Source of the DNA: Bos javanicus
Taxonomy: Eukaryota; Chordata; Mammalia; Artiodactyla; Bovidae
Direction of reading: 5' to 3'
Assembly (NCBI RefSeq): GCF_032452875.1
Contig: NC_083878.1
Location: forward strand, 38,083,878-38,147,877
Length of the DNA: 64,000 bases
Below the pieces are notes generated by a model. The model saw only the letters and a list, made by a program, of their open reading frames with translations. It was not told where the DNA came from and ran no database searches. The translations under genes and the position numbers were made by a program. Below, piece after piece: positions 1 through 41,000 of the stretch. The number at the start of each line of letters is the position of its first letter. Positions within the stretch are counted from its first letter, which is position 1.

Positions 1-283
1 CATGTGTGCACAAAAAACTTTAACTAATTACTACTTTCCTGATTCACTGGTTTTATTTTGGGTATTTCTTAACCTTTGACAAAGGCACCCAGAGTGTGGT
101 ACTTTGCTACAGCTGTCCGAGCAAACTAATACACATCATCCGTAAGATGGGCGAATCTTAATACCATCTTCACTTAGTTCTTAAGGTTGTCCTGAGTCAA
201 ACAGACACAAATTCCTTTGTAGACTATGAGGTACTATACGAATGTAAGTGGTTGTTATTCACAGGGTCCCTGAGAAACCTGGA
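1..283. other. Upstream DNA, no feature recognised
   Basis: AT-rich sequence with no convincing exon, RNA gene or recognisable young repeat. Confidence 0.5.
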
Positions 284-625
284 GGAATGGTGGCTCAGTG
301 GTAAAGGACCTGCCTGCCAATGCAGGAGATACGGGTTCAATCCCTGGTCTGGGAAGATCCCACATGCCTCTGAGCAACTAAGCCCGTGTGCCACAACTAT
401 TGAGCCTGTGCTCTAGGGCCCCGGGAACCGCAACCACTGAGCCCTTGTGCTGCAGCTACTGAAGCCTGCTCGCCCTAGAGCCCATGCTGTGCAACAAAGG
501 AAGCCACCAGTGAGAAGCCCAAGTACCACAACTAGAGAGTAGCCTCCGCTCTCCGCGACTCGAGAAAAAGCCTGCACAGCCACCAAGACCCAGCACAGCC
601 AAAAACAAAATAAGTAAAATAAAAT
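284..625 (+). repeat. CHR-type SINE (long form)
   Basis: A tRNA-like head (gtggctcagtggtaaaggac, B-box-like ggttcaatccc) runs into the body typical of cetartiodactyl CHR elements (caactaagcccgtgtgcc, agacccagcacagcc) and an A-rich tail. Confidence 0.75.
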
Positions 626-948
626 TATATATATAGAAAAGCTGCTGATTCATGTTGATGTTTGACAGAACACAACAAAATTCTGTAAAGCAATTACCCT
701 TCAATTAAAATTTTTTTTAAAAAAAGAGTCAGATACAACTTAGCAACTAAACAACAATCTTAAAAAAAATTATCTTGTTAAGATTGAACTTTTGGGGGGA
801 GTTTTGATCATTTTTTTTAATTTTTAAAGAAAATTAATAATGATAATCAATTAATTAGTGATAAAATGAGAACATAAATGCTGTGCTTTGGTTTATCTGC
901 TCTTTTTTCTTTCATCAGAATTCCTATTTTCAAATTTTAAACTTTATT

Positions 949-1305
949 TTGTATTGAGTTATATAGCCAATTAACAATGTTATGGTAGTTTCAGGTCAAC
1001 TCAAAGGGACTCAGCCATACATATACATGTATCTATTCTACCCCAAACTCCCCTCCCATCCAGGTTGCAACATAACATTGAACAGAGCTTCATGTACTAT
1101 ACAGCAGCTCCTTGTTGCTTATCTGTTTTAAATACAGCAGTGTACACATGTCCATCCCAAATCCCCTAACCATCCCTTCCCTTAGGCACTCCTAAGCTCC
1201 TTCTTGAAGTCTGTGAGTCTCTGTTTTTAAGTTCATTTGTACCATTTCTTTTTAGACTCCACTTATAAGGGATGCCATATGATATTTCTCCTTCTCTGTA
1301 AGACT
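949..1305 (-). repeat. L1 3' end, antisense
   Basis: The reverse complement reads as the 3' UTR of a ruminant-type L1; on the plus strand the hallmarks are tatatagccaattaacaat and cagcagctccttgttgctta. 5'-truncated copy. Confidence 0.65.
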
Positions 1306-1454
1306 GAACTTTATAACCCTTTAGTAAGGTAGAGGTTCAGTTCCCACAAAGGGATGGAGAGAACCAAGAGATTTCAGTAAGACTGCAGTAAAGATCACAA
1401 CTGACTCTTCAGTGGAGACAAAGAGAATGCATGTTGTTAAAGATGTAACTTACA

Positions 1455-1562
1455 TATAACAATAATAGCTAACATATATTGAGCATTTACTAACTTACCA
1501 ACACATGGTCCCAAGTGTTCTCTAATTAAACCTTTTATCAACTCCATGTAAAAGTACTGTAA

Positions 1563-1563
<1 letters not shown>
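1455..1563 (-). repeat. MIR SINE fragment
   Basis: Old, diverged MIR core in antisense (tattgagcatttactaac ... aagtgttctctaattaaacc). It ends at a TG microsatellite. Confidence 0.5.

Positions 1564-1565
<2 letters not shown>

Positions 1566-1594
<29 letters not shown>
1566..1594. repeat. (TG)n microsatellite
   Basis: About 14 uninterrupted TG units. Open frames here that translate as Cys-Val repeats are not genes. Confidence 0.95.
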
Positions 1595-1597
<3 letters not shown>

Positions 1598-2089
1598 CTT
1601 AGAAGGGTACGCTTATTACCTGTTTTGGTCTTTTCCCTTACAAAACACAACTTCAATATGAAAATTTGTTCATATGTAGCAGACAAAATTGCCAAAATAA
1701 GAAGCTGTGATTTTTATCAAGAGACACTATGCTGTGCAGAACTGCAAACCATGAAAAACACTACTTGGCTGGACAAAGTGATATATGGTAAAATGCACGA
1801 CACACACCACCTTTCCTTTACATTCTTACTTCAGGGCATCTACCTGCATTGCCCTAAGAGTATGAGCACTGTTCTTTTGAGTCTGTGTTTATTTCATGAT
1901 AAGCATATTGAATATATTACATTAAATCTGTATAAGCATCCTGCTTGTAAAAGTCCCAAGGCCTAAATAAAAAGAAAATCCTTACATTTTGAGGAGAAAA
2001 TTGCATTAATACAATGTTTTGAAATAAATGATAAAGCTTGCAGGCCTGAGGGAATTCACATTGGCCACATTCAAGAAAGACACTAAGAA

Positions 2090-2310
2090 ACTTCCCTGGT
2101 GGCTCAGTGGCTAAGAATCCACCCTCCAGTGCAGGGGACTGGGGTTCTGCCCCTGACCAGGGAACTAAGATCCCACATGGGTTGGGGCAGCTAAGCCTGC
2201 CTGCCACAACTAGAGAAAAGCCAGCCAGCCAGGACAGAGGATCCTGCGTGTCCCAACTGGGACCTGACACAGCCAAATAAAACAAATGAATAAATATTAA
2301 AAAAAAAATA
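2090..2310 (+). repeat. CHR SINE
   Basis: Starts acttccctggtggctcagtg, has the B-box-like gggttctgcccctgaccagg and the CHR body (gggaactaagatcccacatg), and ends in an A-rich tail. Confidence 0.8.
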
Positions 2311-2749
2311 AGAATGATGCTGAGAAAATAAGTGAAAGGAGAGTTTGTACATTCCAGTTATTATCTGCTTTGAGTGGAAATTGAAAGCACTTGAGACTAA
2401 AGATAAAGACCCTAATGCCAGGTAATGCTGAGTGTAGTTGGACAGAATTTTGTGGCCTTCAGGCTCATTAATCTTACAAGTAACTTCTTCATGAAAGGAG
2501 GAAATTGGAAAAATAGAAGTGGACTTTCTCTTTTAAGCTGCTTTAGAAGACAGAAAAGGAGAGCAATAAACCATAGTAATCCACCGCTGGTGTCACAATA
2601 TATTGGCTCCCCCAAATGACGTCCTTCTTTCCTTTTACCTCTTCTCAGTATTAAAAAATCACCACAATTTACCACACCCATTTCTAGTAAGTGGTATTTG
2701 GAATATGGCTATCCATTAAGGAAACTAACTATTAATAACCTACTGGTTA

Positions 2750-3780
2750 CCATTTAAAGTCTACATAAAAAATATAAAACTTCTATATGGCAGAAGACAC
2801 AGTGAGCTAAAAGACAAATGACAAATGTGTCACTGCAACATGTAGAGTTAAAATTCTTGTAATAATGTATAAAAAGCTCTTTCAAATCAATAAGAAAAAT
2901 AAATACCAATAAGAAATGGTCAAAAGATATGAAAAATAACACAGGAAGAAACCAAAGACTAATCAATATGAAATAAAGCTCACGTTCAAATTTAAAAATT
3001 CAAGTTAAAATTATGTATCATCTTTAACCTAGTAGATTGGTAAAGGTATTTTTCAAAAAGGCTTTTAAAAATAGGTTCAGAAATCTTTTCTTTGGGAATT
3101 TATCCAAAGTAAATAATGAGACTAGAGTTGTACAGAATTGCTATTTAAGAAACTGATGAAATTTAACCTAGCAATTGAGGATTGGTCACATAAATCAAGG
3201 AATATATACTCTCTCACTTAGCAATTCTGCTAGACTGTATTCCTTGGAATAGTCAATAAAACCAACAGTTCTTAGAGACACAAAGATGTTCATTTCAGCC
3301 GTTTATAGAAGGGAAAAATGGCATGGTACATACATCCACACCATGGAGGGAGAGAAAAACGGCACACTAATCACATCTATGCATCCAAGTACGGTACTGT
3401 GTGGATATTTGTTATTGTTTAATCTAAGTTGTGTCTGACTCTTATGCAACCCTGTAGTCCTCCAGGCTCCTCTGTCTATGGGATTTCCCAGGTAAGAATA
3501 CTGGAGTGGATTGCCATTTCCAGAGGATCTTCCCTTCCCAGGGATTGAATCCACGTCTCCTGCATTGGCAGGTGGATTCTTAACCACTGAGCCATACATG
3601 AAATATGAATTTAAAAACGCTAGTTTATAGAATATCATGTGGCTGTAAAGAAACAACAATTTAATGTTTACATGGACAGATGACTATACTAACTGAACAA
3701 AGTTTCCTAACTGTACATATGATCCCATGTAGGTAAATACATACAAAGTTGTTTGAAAATATTTTGGGGTGCCTAGTACT
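2750..3780 (+). repeat. Old L1 fragment interrupted by a Bov-tA
   Basis: Diverged L1 ORF2-end and 3' UTR sequence in sense (ccaataagaaatggtcaaaag; ggaatttatccaaagtaaat), split by the antisense Bov-tA at 3409-3592. No coding capacity remains. Confidence 0.55.
3409..3592 (-). repeat. Bov-tA SINE, antisense
   Basis: On the plus strand it runs from the BovB-like tail (agttgtgtctgactcttatg) through ggagtggattgccatttcc to the tRNA-Glu-like head (ttcttaaccactgagcc). Confidence 0.85.
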
Positions 3781-4238
3781 TTGGCAGGGACCATTGAAGA
3801 CCCATTCCACAAAGGACTCCAAGCTAAAAGTAGTGTGTTATTTAACATTAAAGGTTGATTACTTAGATATTTATTTAAAGGAATACTGACTTTGATTTTA
3901 CTCCTGAAAAATTCTTAATTCTAGTTATTTCTATCTACGCCATAAAGACTCGCTGGCAGCTACGGGATGCAAACTGACGCTGGGACAATCAGCAAATCTT
4001 ACAGAGCTACTTTCCTCGGGTTTGTATTTTCAAACAAACAACCTTTCAATTACAAACGTTTCTGGCTCAGCGGGTCGGGAAATGGTCGGGAGTGAACGGT
4101 GGGGATACAACCGTTAACTGAAGCCTTTAAAACCTTTTCAGTCAGAGACCAGGTGAGACTGGCCTTCGTGGCGCCATTTCTAATCCTTGGTCCCACGCAC
4201 TTCTGTGGAAACGTTGAGATTCCTTCCAGGATTTCCAG

Positions 4239-4327
4239 CCAATGGCTACAAGTCAGCTCTACCAGCAGCTCCGGGCCAATGGGCAGAAGGCTATCTTTCG
4301 ACTGGCTTCTACTCCTTCCCAGCCAAT
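4239..4327 (+). promoter_or_regulatory. Three CCAAT boxes (NF-Y type)
   Basis: CCAAT occurs at 4239-4243, 4276-4280 and 4323-4327, all in the same orientation and spaced 37 and 47 nt. Each sits in an NF-Y-like context (gCCAATg or gCCAATc). They lie 90-200 nt upstream of the X-box. Confidence 0.6.
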
Positions 4328-4386
4328 CGGAAACGTTCTTCAAATGCCTCTTTCTAAGCTGCGCAGGCTCCGAGGAAGCTGGCTTC

Positions 4387-4394
4387 ACTTCCGG
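4387..4394 (+). promoter_or_regulatory. ETS/GABPA-type site (ACTTCCGG)
   Basis: ACTTCCGG, a standard ETS core in CpG-island promoters, lies 26 nt before the X-box. Confidence 0.55.
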
Positions 4395-4419
4395 GCGGCT
4401 GCCGGAGGCGGCTCCGCTT

Positions 4420-4433
4420 GTTGCCATAGCGAC
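4420..4433 (+). promoter_or_regulatory. X-box (RFX binding site) upstream of CFAP36
   Basis: GTTGCCATAGCGAC matches the RFX X-box (GTNRCC, 2-nt spacer, RGYAAC) at every position except one (G for A in the second half-site). It lies 155 nt before the ATG inside the CpG-rich promoter. RFX factors drive ciliary genes, so a site here fits the function of the gene. Confidence 0.75.
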
Positions 4434-4560
4434 CGTTTTACGTTATGTGGTTTGTAGCTTTCAGCCTGGTGACTGCGGAGACTGCTGGAGCACATCGTTC
4501 CCCTGTCCTCTCGGTTCCCTGCGGCCGAAAGGCCTGCTAGGATTCGGGGATCTGGCCTAG

Positions 4561-34268
<29,708 letters not shown>

Positions 34269-34308
34269 ATTTAAGAACAATTTAGCAAGCAGTTCAAAAT
34301 TTCTTAAA

Positions 34309-34314
34309 AATAAA
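34309..34314 (+). promoter_or_regulatory. CFAP36: CFAP36 polyadenylation signal (AATAAA)
   Basis: A canonical AATAAA lies about 40 nt after the CFAP36 stop, with a GT-rich stretch (cttgtgttt) about 40 nt further on. This gives a very short 3' UTR. Longer alternative ends cannot be excluded. Confidence 0.65.
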
Positions 34315-35523
34315 TTATTTAATCCTTAAACTGAACCTGTTTAGTTTCAGAGACTTGTGTTTATAAATGCAAATATAAGCTGATTACTTTTATTAAACTC
34401 TTCAGGTGTAGGGCAGTGGGTTACTTATGCAGACCAGTTCAATACAAATTTCTGAATAATATTCTCTGTGGAGAGAAGGTATAGAAAGCCAAGCGATAGT
34501 GCATTCATTCATTTTTGTTTGTGCTAATAAGCACTGTGCTGCATGCTAAGGATACAGTGATCAGGTAGATCGACTGGGTCCCTGCTTTCATGTGGCCAGT
34601 GTTAGATGGGAAGAGTGCAGTGTTATAAACAGGATCCTGCAGTCAATGAGAAGAGGTTAGCATATGGAATTGGAGATAGGTGGGGTACTCACTTGCAAGG
34701 CCTATAGGGAATGTGAGAGTTTTAAAGATTTTATAATGGTAGTGGGAAGTCACAGAAATTTTAAAGCAGGTAAGTTTCATGATCAAAATGTCCATTTTAA
34801 AAAGATGTGTAGTTGCAGTGTGGTGATTGGGTGAGTTAAAGAGTAGGTGTGGGTGAACAGGTATAGGGTAATCAATGTAATGCAATAGTGGTTCTCTGTG
34901 GCAGAATTTAGCACCCTACATTGAGGCAGGAGCAAATAGGACTTCAAAAATAGATGTGGGGGATGTTCAAAATATTCAGTTACTCTTTCTAGAAAAGCAG
35001 CATTAAAACAGATAAAGAAACAATTGCTTGAGCCTCTTTGAGGGGGAATTCTGCCATGGGTGTAGTCTTGTGTGTTTGAAGTGATCCTGGGGTGGTGTGC
35101 AGTCCATTTGCTAAAAGCTAACACAAAATAGTAGGAGAAACGTTCCTTTCAGAAACTGTTTTGTGTCATCTGTAAGCACCTTCTTTTCTGGTTACAGGCC
35201 ACTCCCAAGGTTTAATTTATAATTCCATTTTATCTCCTTATATCTATAGTTATAAGCTTTTAGAAAGGGATTGTAACACTTCCCTGATGGTCCACTAGAA
35301 AGACTCCACGCTTCCAATGCAGGGGGTGTGGGTCCCATCCCCAGTCAGGGAACTAAGATCCCACATGCCCAAAGGCATGGCCCCCTCCAAAAAAACACCC
35401 AAAACGAAATACCAAAATTACCTTAGTTCCAACCGTCAACATGCAGAGAAAACCCAGCCTTACTTTATATGTCACATTTTCATCGCTTACATGGACAAGT
35501 GGAAAACTAGTGATTGAAACACA
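34315..35523. other. Tail-to-tail interval between CFAP36 and PPP4R3B
   Basis: Holds one CHR SINE (35277-35415). 34500-34640 may be an old interspersed repeat. No exon or RNA gene is apparent. Confidence 0.55.
35277..35415 (+). repeat. CHR SINE
   Basis: acacttccctgatggtccac, B-box-like gggtcccatccccagtcagg, aactaagatcccacatgccc and an A-rich tail. Confidence 0.8.
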
Positions 35524-35527
35524 GAAA

Positions 35528-35550
35528 TTTATTTCATGAAGCTTTTTATT
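35528..35550 (-). promoter_or_regulatory. PPP4R3B: PPP4R3B distal polyadenylation signals (two AATAAA)
   Basis: On the minus strand AATAAA occurs at 35550-35545 and again at 35533-35528, followed by a T-rich stretch with TGTGTTT. Cleavage would fall at about 35505-35530, leaving about 1.2 kb between the two converging genes. Confidence 0.6.
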
Positions 35551-36918
35551 AAAAATAGGTTTTATATTGCATACATGTTTACAGATAACTATTTTAAGAG
35601 AACCTCAGGCATACAAATGTGGGCTCTGGCTTGCTTCACTGAGTGAAGATAAAAAATCTTGATCTGCCTGAGGGTAGTCATTTAGGACAGCAGCTAACAT
35701 GCCATCTTAAGTTATCCTTTCAAGTGATATTTTTAAGTCTTGCTCTCATTTCACTGTGGCTGAGCATCTGTACCATGGAAAGTGTTTTCCTGTAATTCAA
35801 GAAAATATTCACAATATGCTATAAGAAAAGGTTCCTATGATAATAATGCATCACATGTTTCACCTGTGGCAGTTCTTCAGAAAGAAAAACTTCCTAAGAT
35901 AAAGATAAAACTTCCTACTGGAACTCAAAGTTACTTTACCAGGAAGAATCAAGAGTAGAAAGGGAAATGTTTTAAGGCTGGGCTTCTTAGATTCTAAGAG
36001 GAAATTTAACAAGAACTAAGAAGAGGGAAGGAGCTTGATAAAACTTGCTTGAAAGAAAATGTTTTCCTGTAGTAACTTTACTGATATTTGTTTAAGTTCT
36101 CCTGAGTCACTTGACTGTTACGAGGTGGAGTTTCCATTATATGCACCTTTAATGAAAGAGGAGCTACTGTCCCCATGCTGTGATCCTTCGGTGCTAGGAC
36201 TTTAGGACCCAAGGCATACCTTCTCTTAGTATCAGCGATATTTACTGTGAGGTTGGCCTTTGTTTAGAATTCTTTCATTCAGATTGGTGTTATGACACAG
36301 TGGTCTATAATAACTATCTATGGAAAACATACTGGCTTTTAAAAAATACTGTAAAATGAACATAACTCAAAATGAAGTTTACTTATACTTACAACAAACC
36401 AAACAAAAGCAGCAACCATAGAATTACAGGGTCACATTTTAATTCCTGAATTTTACAGGTCAGCATTAATATCACCACATGTATACAAATGGTGTAAAAC
36501 AAGTACAGTGGTATTTTTAATACAAAATAAACATCTGTTTTATGGAAAAACTATACTTCATATCTACACAACAGCCCATCCTCCAAACAATAGCCAAAAT
36601 TAAAATTAACTACAAAATCTCCAACAGGGGAAACTGCTTCAGTTTAAGCTATTCCAGGAAAAATGGACCCATAACACATTACAAAGGTGATCTGAAGACT
36701 GTAGCTGGAATTACTAATTTTAGTCTTTTTTTTCCCCCCCAATGTATTATAGTTTGGGGGATGTTTTTCTCACTTCAGCATGATCTCAGATCACAGATGA
36801 GCAAACTAACATTAAAATATTTAGTTAACTTGCTGTTCTAAAAATAAAACCTCTTAACTGTTTGCCTCAGTTTATTATTTTAAACTTATTTTCGTACATG
36901 GAATGTGCTTTTATTCTT

Positions 36919-36943
36919 AAAAAAAAAAAAAAAAAAAAAAAAA
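36919..36943. repeat. (A)25 homopolymer in PPP4R3B 3' UTR
   Basis: 25 A on the plus strand, read as U25 in the PPP4R3B transcript. No SINE body is attached. Confidence 0.9.
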
Positions 36944-37966
36944 GCAGCTTTCATATTACACCCTTGTTTCTGGAAAAGCTTCAGGTGCTGCATACTGACT
37001 GACACTGAAGTAACTTCTTGGACCAAAATGGCCTATAGATATTAAATGCCACTTAATTCAGCACTGTTCTTTGTATGTTAGTCTTTATAAATTACACCTT
37101 AAAACGTGCCTGCAGCTCTTCAGAGAAACCTTTACTAACGAAGTAGAAAGTGACTTTAAAGCATCTTCCACAAGATTGTACTGGTAGGCAGTTGAAAACG
37201 TTCTGTTCAATATACTCCCGTTTCTAGAGAAAAATCACTTTGGAATACTACTGTACTGATTCTTGGCATCTGTTATCTCTAAAAGTGCTGATTTTAAAGT
37301 TACAGTAACAAAACTGTCCATTTTAATCCAGCTTGTTTTCATCAAAATACACACTGAAATTTCCTGATGGAGAAAACTCAACATGTGCTGTAACACAGGG
37401 TGTATTTCCCTCCAACTACCAATAAGGCTGAATTTGTTAGATCTTCAAAGAAATGGTCCCAACAGCTTAACTTCATTTTTTAATGATAGTTGAATGTTTT
37501 CCATAAAAGTCAGAGGCAACTGATTAAAGAACAACATGGCCAGCACCATTATACAAGTAATGTTATTGGGTTTGCAACTGAAGTTTTATAATTGTTTCTA
37601 GATCAGAAACCCCCATGGAGCAACCCTGCATTAATGATACCTTACCAACTTTATCCCTTCCCTAAACCATCCCCAAACCTGAGAGTTTCCTTGCTGAGAA
37701 GCTACCTCCCAGGTTACTAACTTTTTTTTTTTTTGACATCCTGAAGGGCAAGTCTCTTAATTACTAGCAAGCGATCAAGTTCCTGGGAAGCCTGTTTTTG
37801 TTTTTTTACAGAACTAAACTCTCCTAGCTGATATACTGAGTGTCTTTTTCTATTCCTTGTATACTTATAAGTTCAAGTGAGAAAGCTTTCTGATTCAGAT
37901 TTTCAGCTCATTGAACAGTTGCAGCATTTTTGTTCAACCACATGTTGAGGGGCCCCAGTAAATATT

Positions 37967-38062
37967 TTATGAGCCAAGACGAGGTCTTTTCCTGGGAGAT
38001 GTTTCTTCCTCTTCCTCTTCCTCTTCATCATCTGGATAATCCACTAAACCAACCAAACTTCC
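37967..38062 (-). CDS. PPP4R3B: PPP4R3B terminal coding exon
   Basis: 96 nt: 31 codons plus TAA at 37967-37969. It encodes GSLVGLVDYPDD, a run of eight Glu, then TSPRKRPRLGS. The Glu run is coded by alternating GAA and GAG, which makes a hexanucleotide-like repeat prone to length change. The basic tail resembles a nuclear localisation signal. Confidence 0.97.
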   Translation of the reverse strand, partial: GSLVGLVDYPDDEEEEEEEETSPRKRPRLGS

Positions 38063-41000
38063 CTAGTGAAGAATAAAAAAAAATTTTAACATGTAACTAA
38101 AAATCATTTTTCTAAACTAATCACATTATTATACTTGAAACATTATTTCTGAGTTTGATAAAGGAACTGCTTGATATTATGACTACTTAGTAAGCACAAT
38201 TGGTGGCATTCTTAAATTACCCTCAACTTTTTTACTTGGCTCAGGATAATCCAGCAAAATTTCACTGTGGAAAATAACTTATCTCCAAATAGCAGGACTC
38301 ACAAAGAATCATGACATTTGGAGCTGGAAAGACCTTGGAAGTAAACTAGTTCACTTCTCTAATCTTAAACTAGAGAGGATAGCCAGCCAGTGACAAGGAG
38401 TCTCCTTTTAGTCTGTTCCTCATGTATGTATTTCATCACTTAGTACACATCGTTGTTTTTGTTCTGCTTTTGAAAAATACTTAAAAATGGCTGACATAAT
38501 AAACACATGAAATGGTTTCTAAAAACTAATGACTAAAAAATTGAGGGCTAGCTCTAACTAAAAGAAAAGGATGTGGTATTTTAGGCGTTGGACCCTTCAT
38601 GAGTAATGGACCCCTTTGAAAATTCTATTAAAGCTCTGGATACTTTACCCAGAAAATTATATGTCCTCAGGTATGCATTAATATGAGCCAATCCCATGAA
38701 ATTTATATACTACATCTAGTTCAAACCCTTAAGATCTCTATAGGATAAGCTAATACAACAGAAATAAAGTCGTATTTCAAACCTAAGTAGCTTTATACCT
38801 AAAGAATCCAGGCATCTGGCATTAACACTTTACCAGAATATAACTGAAGCACTGCAGTATTAATCAACAAAGGGCTCTGAGCAGCTAGAAACAGTTATCA
38901 GAAAGTCTGTGAACAAGATAAAACTTACACAGTGAGCATCTTTCTGCTTCTCAGCTTGATAACACACACATCTTAATTTGGATAAGCAAGAAGCAGTATG
39001 GCTAAATTTAACTTATAAAGCCCTTGGTACAGTGCTTGGTACGTAGTTACTATTTGCTAATTGATATTAGCTACTATTACCATAATCATCATTTGTTATT
39101 TGGTTTCTAGCTAAACAAGTTGGACGAGTGGAGTTAAGAGGTAGAAGACATAATTACAGTACAAAAGGCACCAGTCTGATAGTCACAGGAATGACAGCAA
39201 AGGAAAGTTTTAATTCTGCTTTTAATCCTATATATCACAAGGTACACACATTTCAGTTCCAAAAGGTTAACAATTAAAAATAATTTTTGGCATAAGATCA
39301 ATAAATATTTTGTCTGAAACACTCAGCTACACAATTTTTTAATTTTATCTCTATTATCTATACATATACACACCATAAACTCATTGTACATTTAAAAATC
39401 ATGTTTAGCATAAAGAATAAAGATACAAAATAAATATTGGAAGTAAAAGGAACTATAAATCCACAGATGCATACTGTGAAGAATTTGATAGGTTCCAGAC
39501 TTTTCATATACAACTATAAATGTTGTTTTTGAATAAATACCAGCTTTCAATGTTAGTACACAAAGTTCTATATCATTCTTTTAAATTCTAGTATTCCATG
39601 GAACGGATACGTCACCAAAGTTAAATTCCTTGTTGGATTGCTTTCCCAGGGATTATACTCTCTTTAAAATTTTTTATTTCTGACAATATATCAACAAAGA
39701 CCAAAAAGGAAATGAGAAAACAGCAGATGAAAGATGTCAAGGCATTTTTGCAAAAGAAATCAGAGGCAAAACAACTCATTTTTAATGGAGAACAAAGTCA
39801 AGAAAGAAGTATTTCAGGAGAATATAGAAATGAGAAGGAAGCAAACTGATTCATCTTAACCCCAGAAAAGAGTAGAAAGAAAGAGTACTAAAATACTAGG
39901 GAAATCAGGGAAGATAAAGATAGTTAATGGTGGAGTCAGTGAAACAGACAACTGAGTCCTCAATTCTACAATTCATTCCCCTACTGCATGCCCACCCCCA
40001 CCATGAGATCTCCCACCAGGAGATTCCAGCTCACCAACCAATAACAACCATAAGGAAGAAGAGCCAGAAATGTTCTGCATTTCAGGACTTCAGACACAGT
40101 GAAGGGCAGGTAGGGTAAGGTGCCAGGGTGAAAAGGGACAAATTCTTTTACATATACATGTTTTAAATGAAATCAGAATGTTTTCTAATACCATATACAA
40201 AAATAAACTTGAAATGGATTAAAGACCTAAAGTCACTCAGTCATGTCCGACTCTTTGTGACCCCATGGACTATAGCCCACCAGGCTCCTCCATCCATGGG
40301 ATCCTCTAGGCAAGAATACTGGAGCGGGTTGCCATTTCCTTCTCCAGGGGATCTTCCTGACCCAGGGATTGAACCCAGGTCTCCCATAATGCAGGCAGAC
40401 GCTTTAACCTCTGATCCACCAGGGAAGCAAAGACCTAAATGTAAGGCCAAATACTATAAACTTCTAGATAAAAACAAAGGCAGAATACTCTATGACATTA
40501 TTTTTTTGGATCAGTTTCCTAAAACAAAGCAAAAATAGACAAATGGGACCTAATTAAACTTAAAAGCTTTTGCAAAGCAAAGATGAAAAGACAACTTATT
40601 GAATGGGAGGAAATATTTGTAAATGATATGTACGACCAGTAAGGGGTTAAAATCCAAAATTAATAAACTGTTCAAGGCAACATTAAAAAAAAAAAAAACC
40701 CTATTAAAAATTGGGCAGAAGATCTAAATAGACACTTCTCCAAAGAAGACATACAGATGGCCAACAGGCACATGAAAAGATGCTCAATGTTGTTAATTAT
40801 TAGAGAAATGCAAATCGAAACTATAATGAGGTATTACCTCCTCTGGTCAGAATGGCCATCATCAAAAAAACGTCTACACATAATAAATGCTAGAGAGGGC
40901 GTGGAGAAAAAGGAACCCGCTTACGGTATTGGTGGTAATGTAAATTGGTGCAGCCACTATGGAGAACAGTACGGAGGGGTTCCTTAAAAAACCAGAGTTA

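Larger units (their letters stand above)
35524..37966 (-). other. PPP4R3B: PPP4R3B 3' UTR (about 2.4 kb)
   Basis: From the TAA down to the signals at 35528-35550 there is no recognisable young SINE or LINE, unlike the introns, which fits selected transcript sequence. It contains a run of 25 T on the transcript strand (36919-36943 as A). TTTATT on the plus strand near 36873 and 36909 could act as earlier poly(A) signals. The exact 3' end is inferred. Confidence 0.65.

Noticed and set aside
1565..1966. Open frame of 133 codons starting in Cys-Val repeats
   Set aside because: The start is translation of the TG microsatellite. The rest has no recognisable domain and lies in upstream repeat-bearing DNA.
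4099..4560. Plus-strand open frame of 153 codons upstream of CFAP36
   Set aside because: It covers the promoter with its CCAAT boxes and CpG-rich core, ends before the CFAP36 ATG in another frame, and shows no recognisable protein features. GC-rich promoters often stay open by chance.
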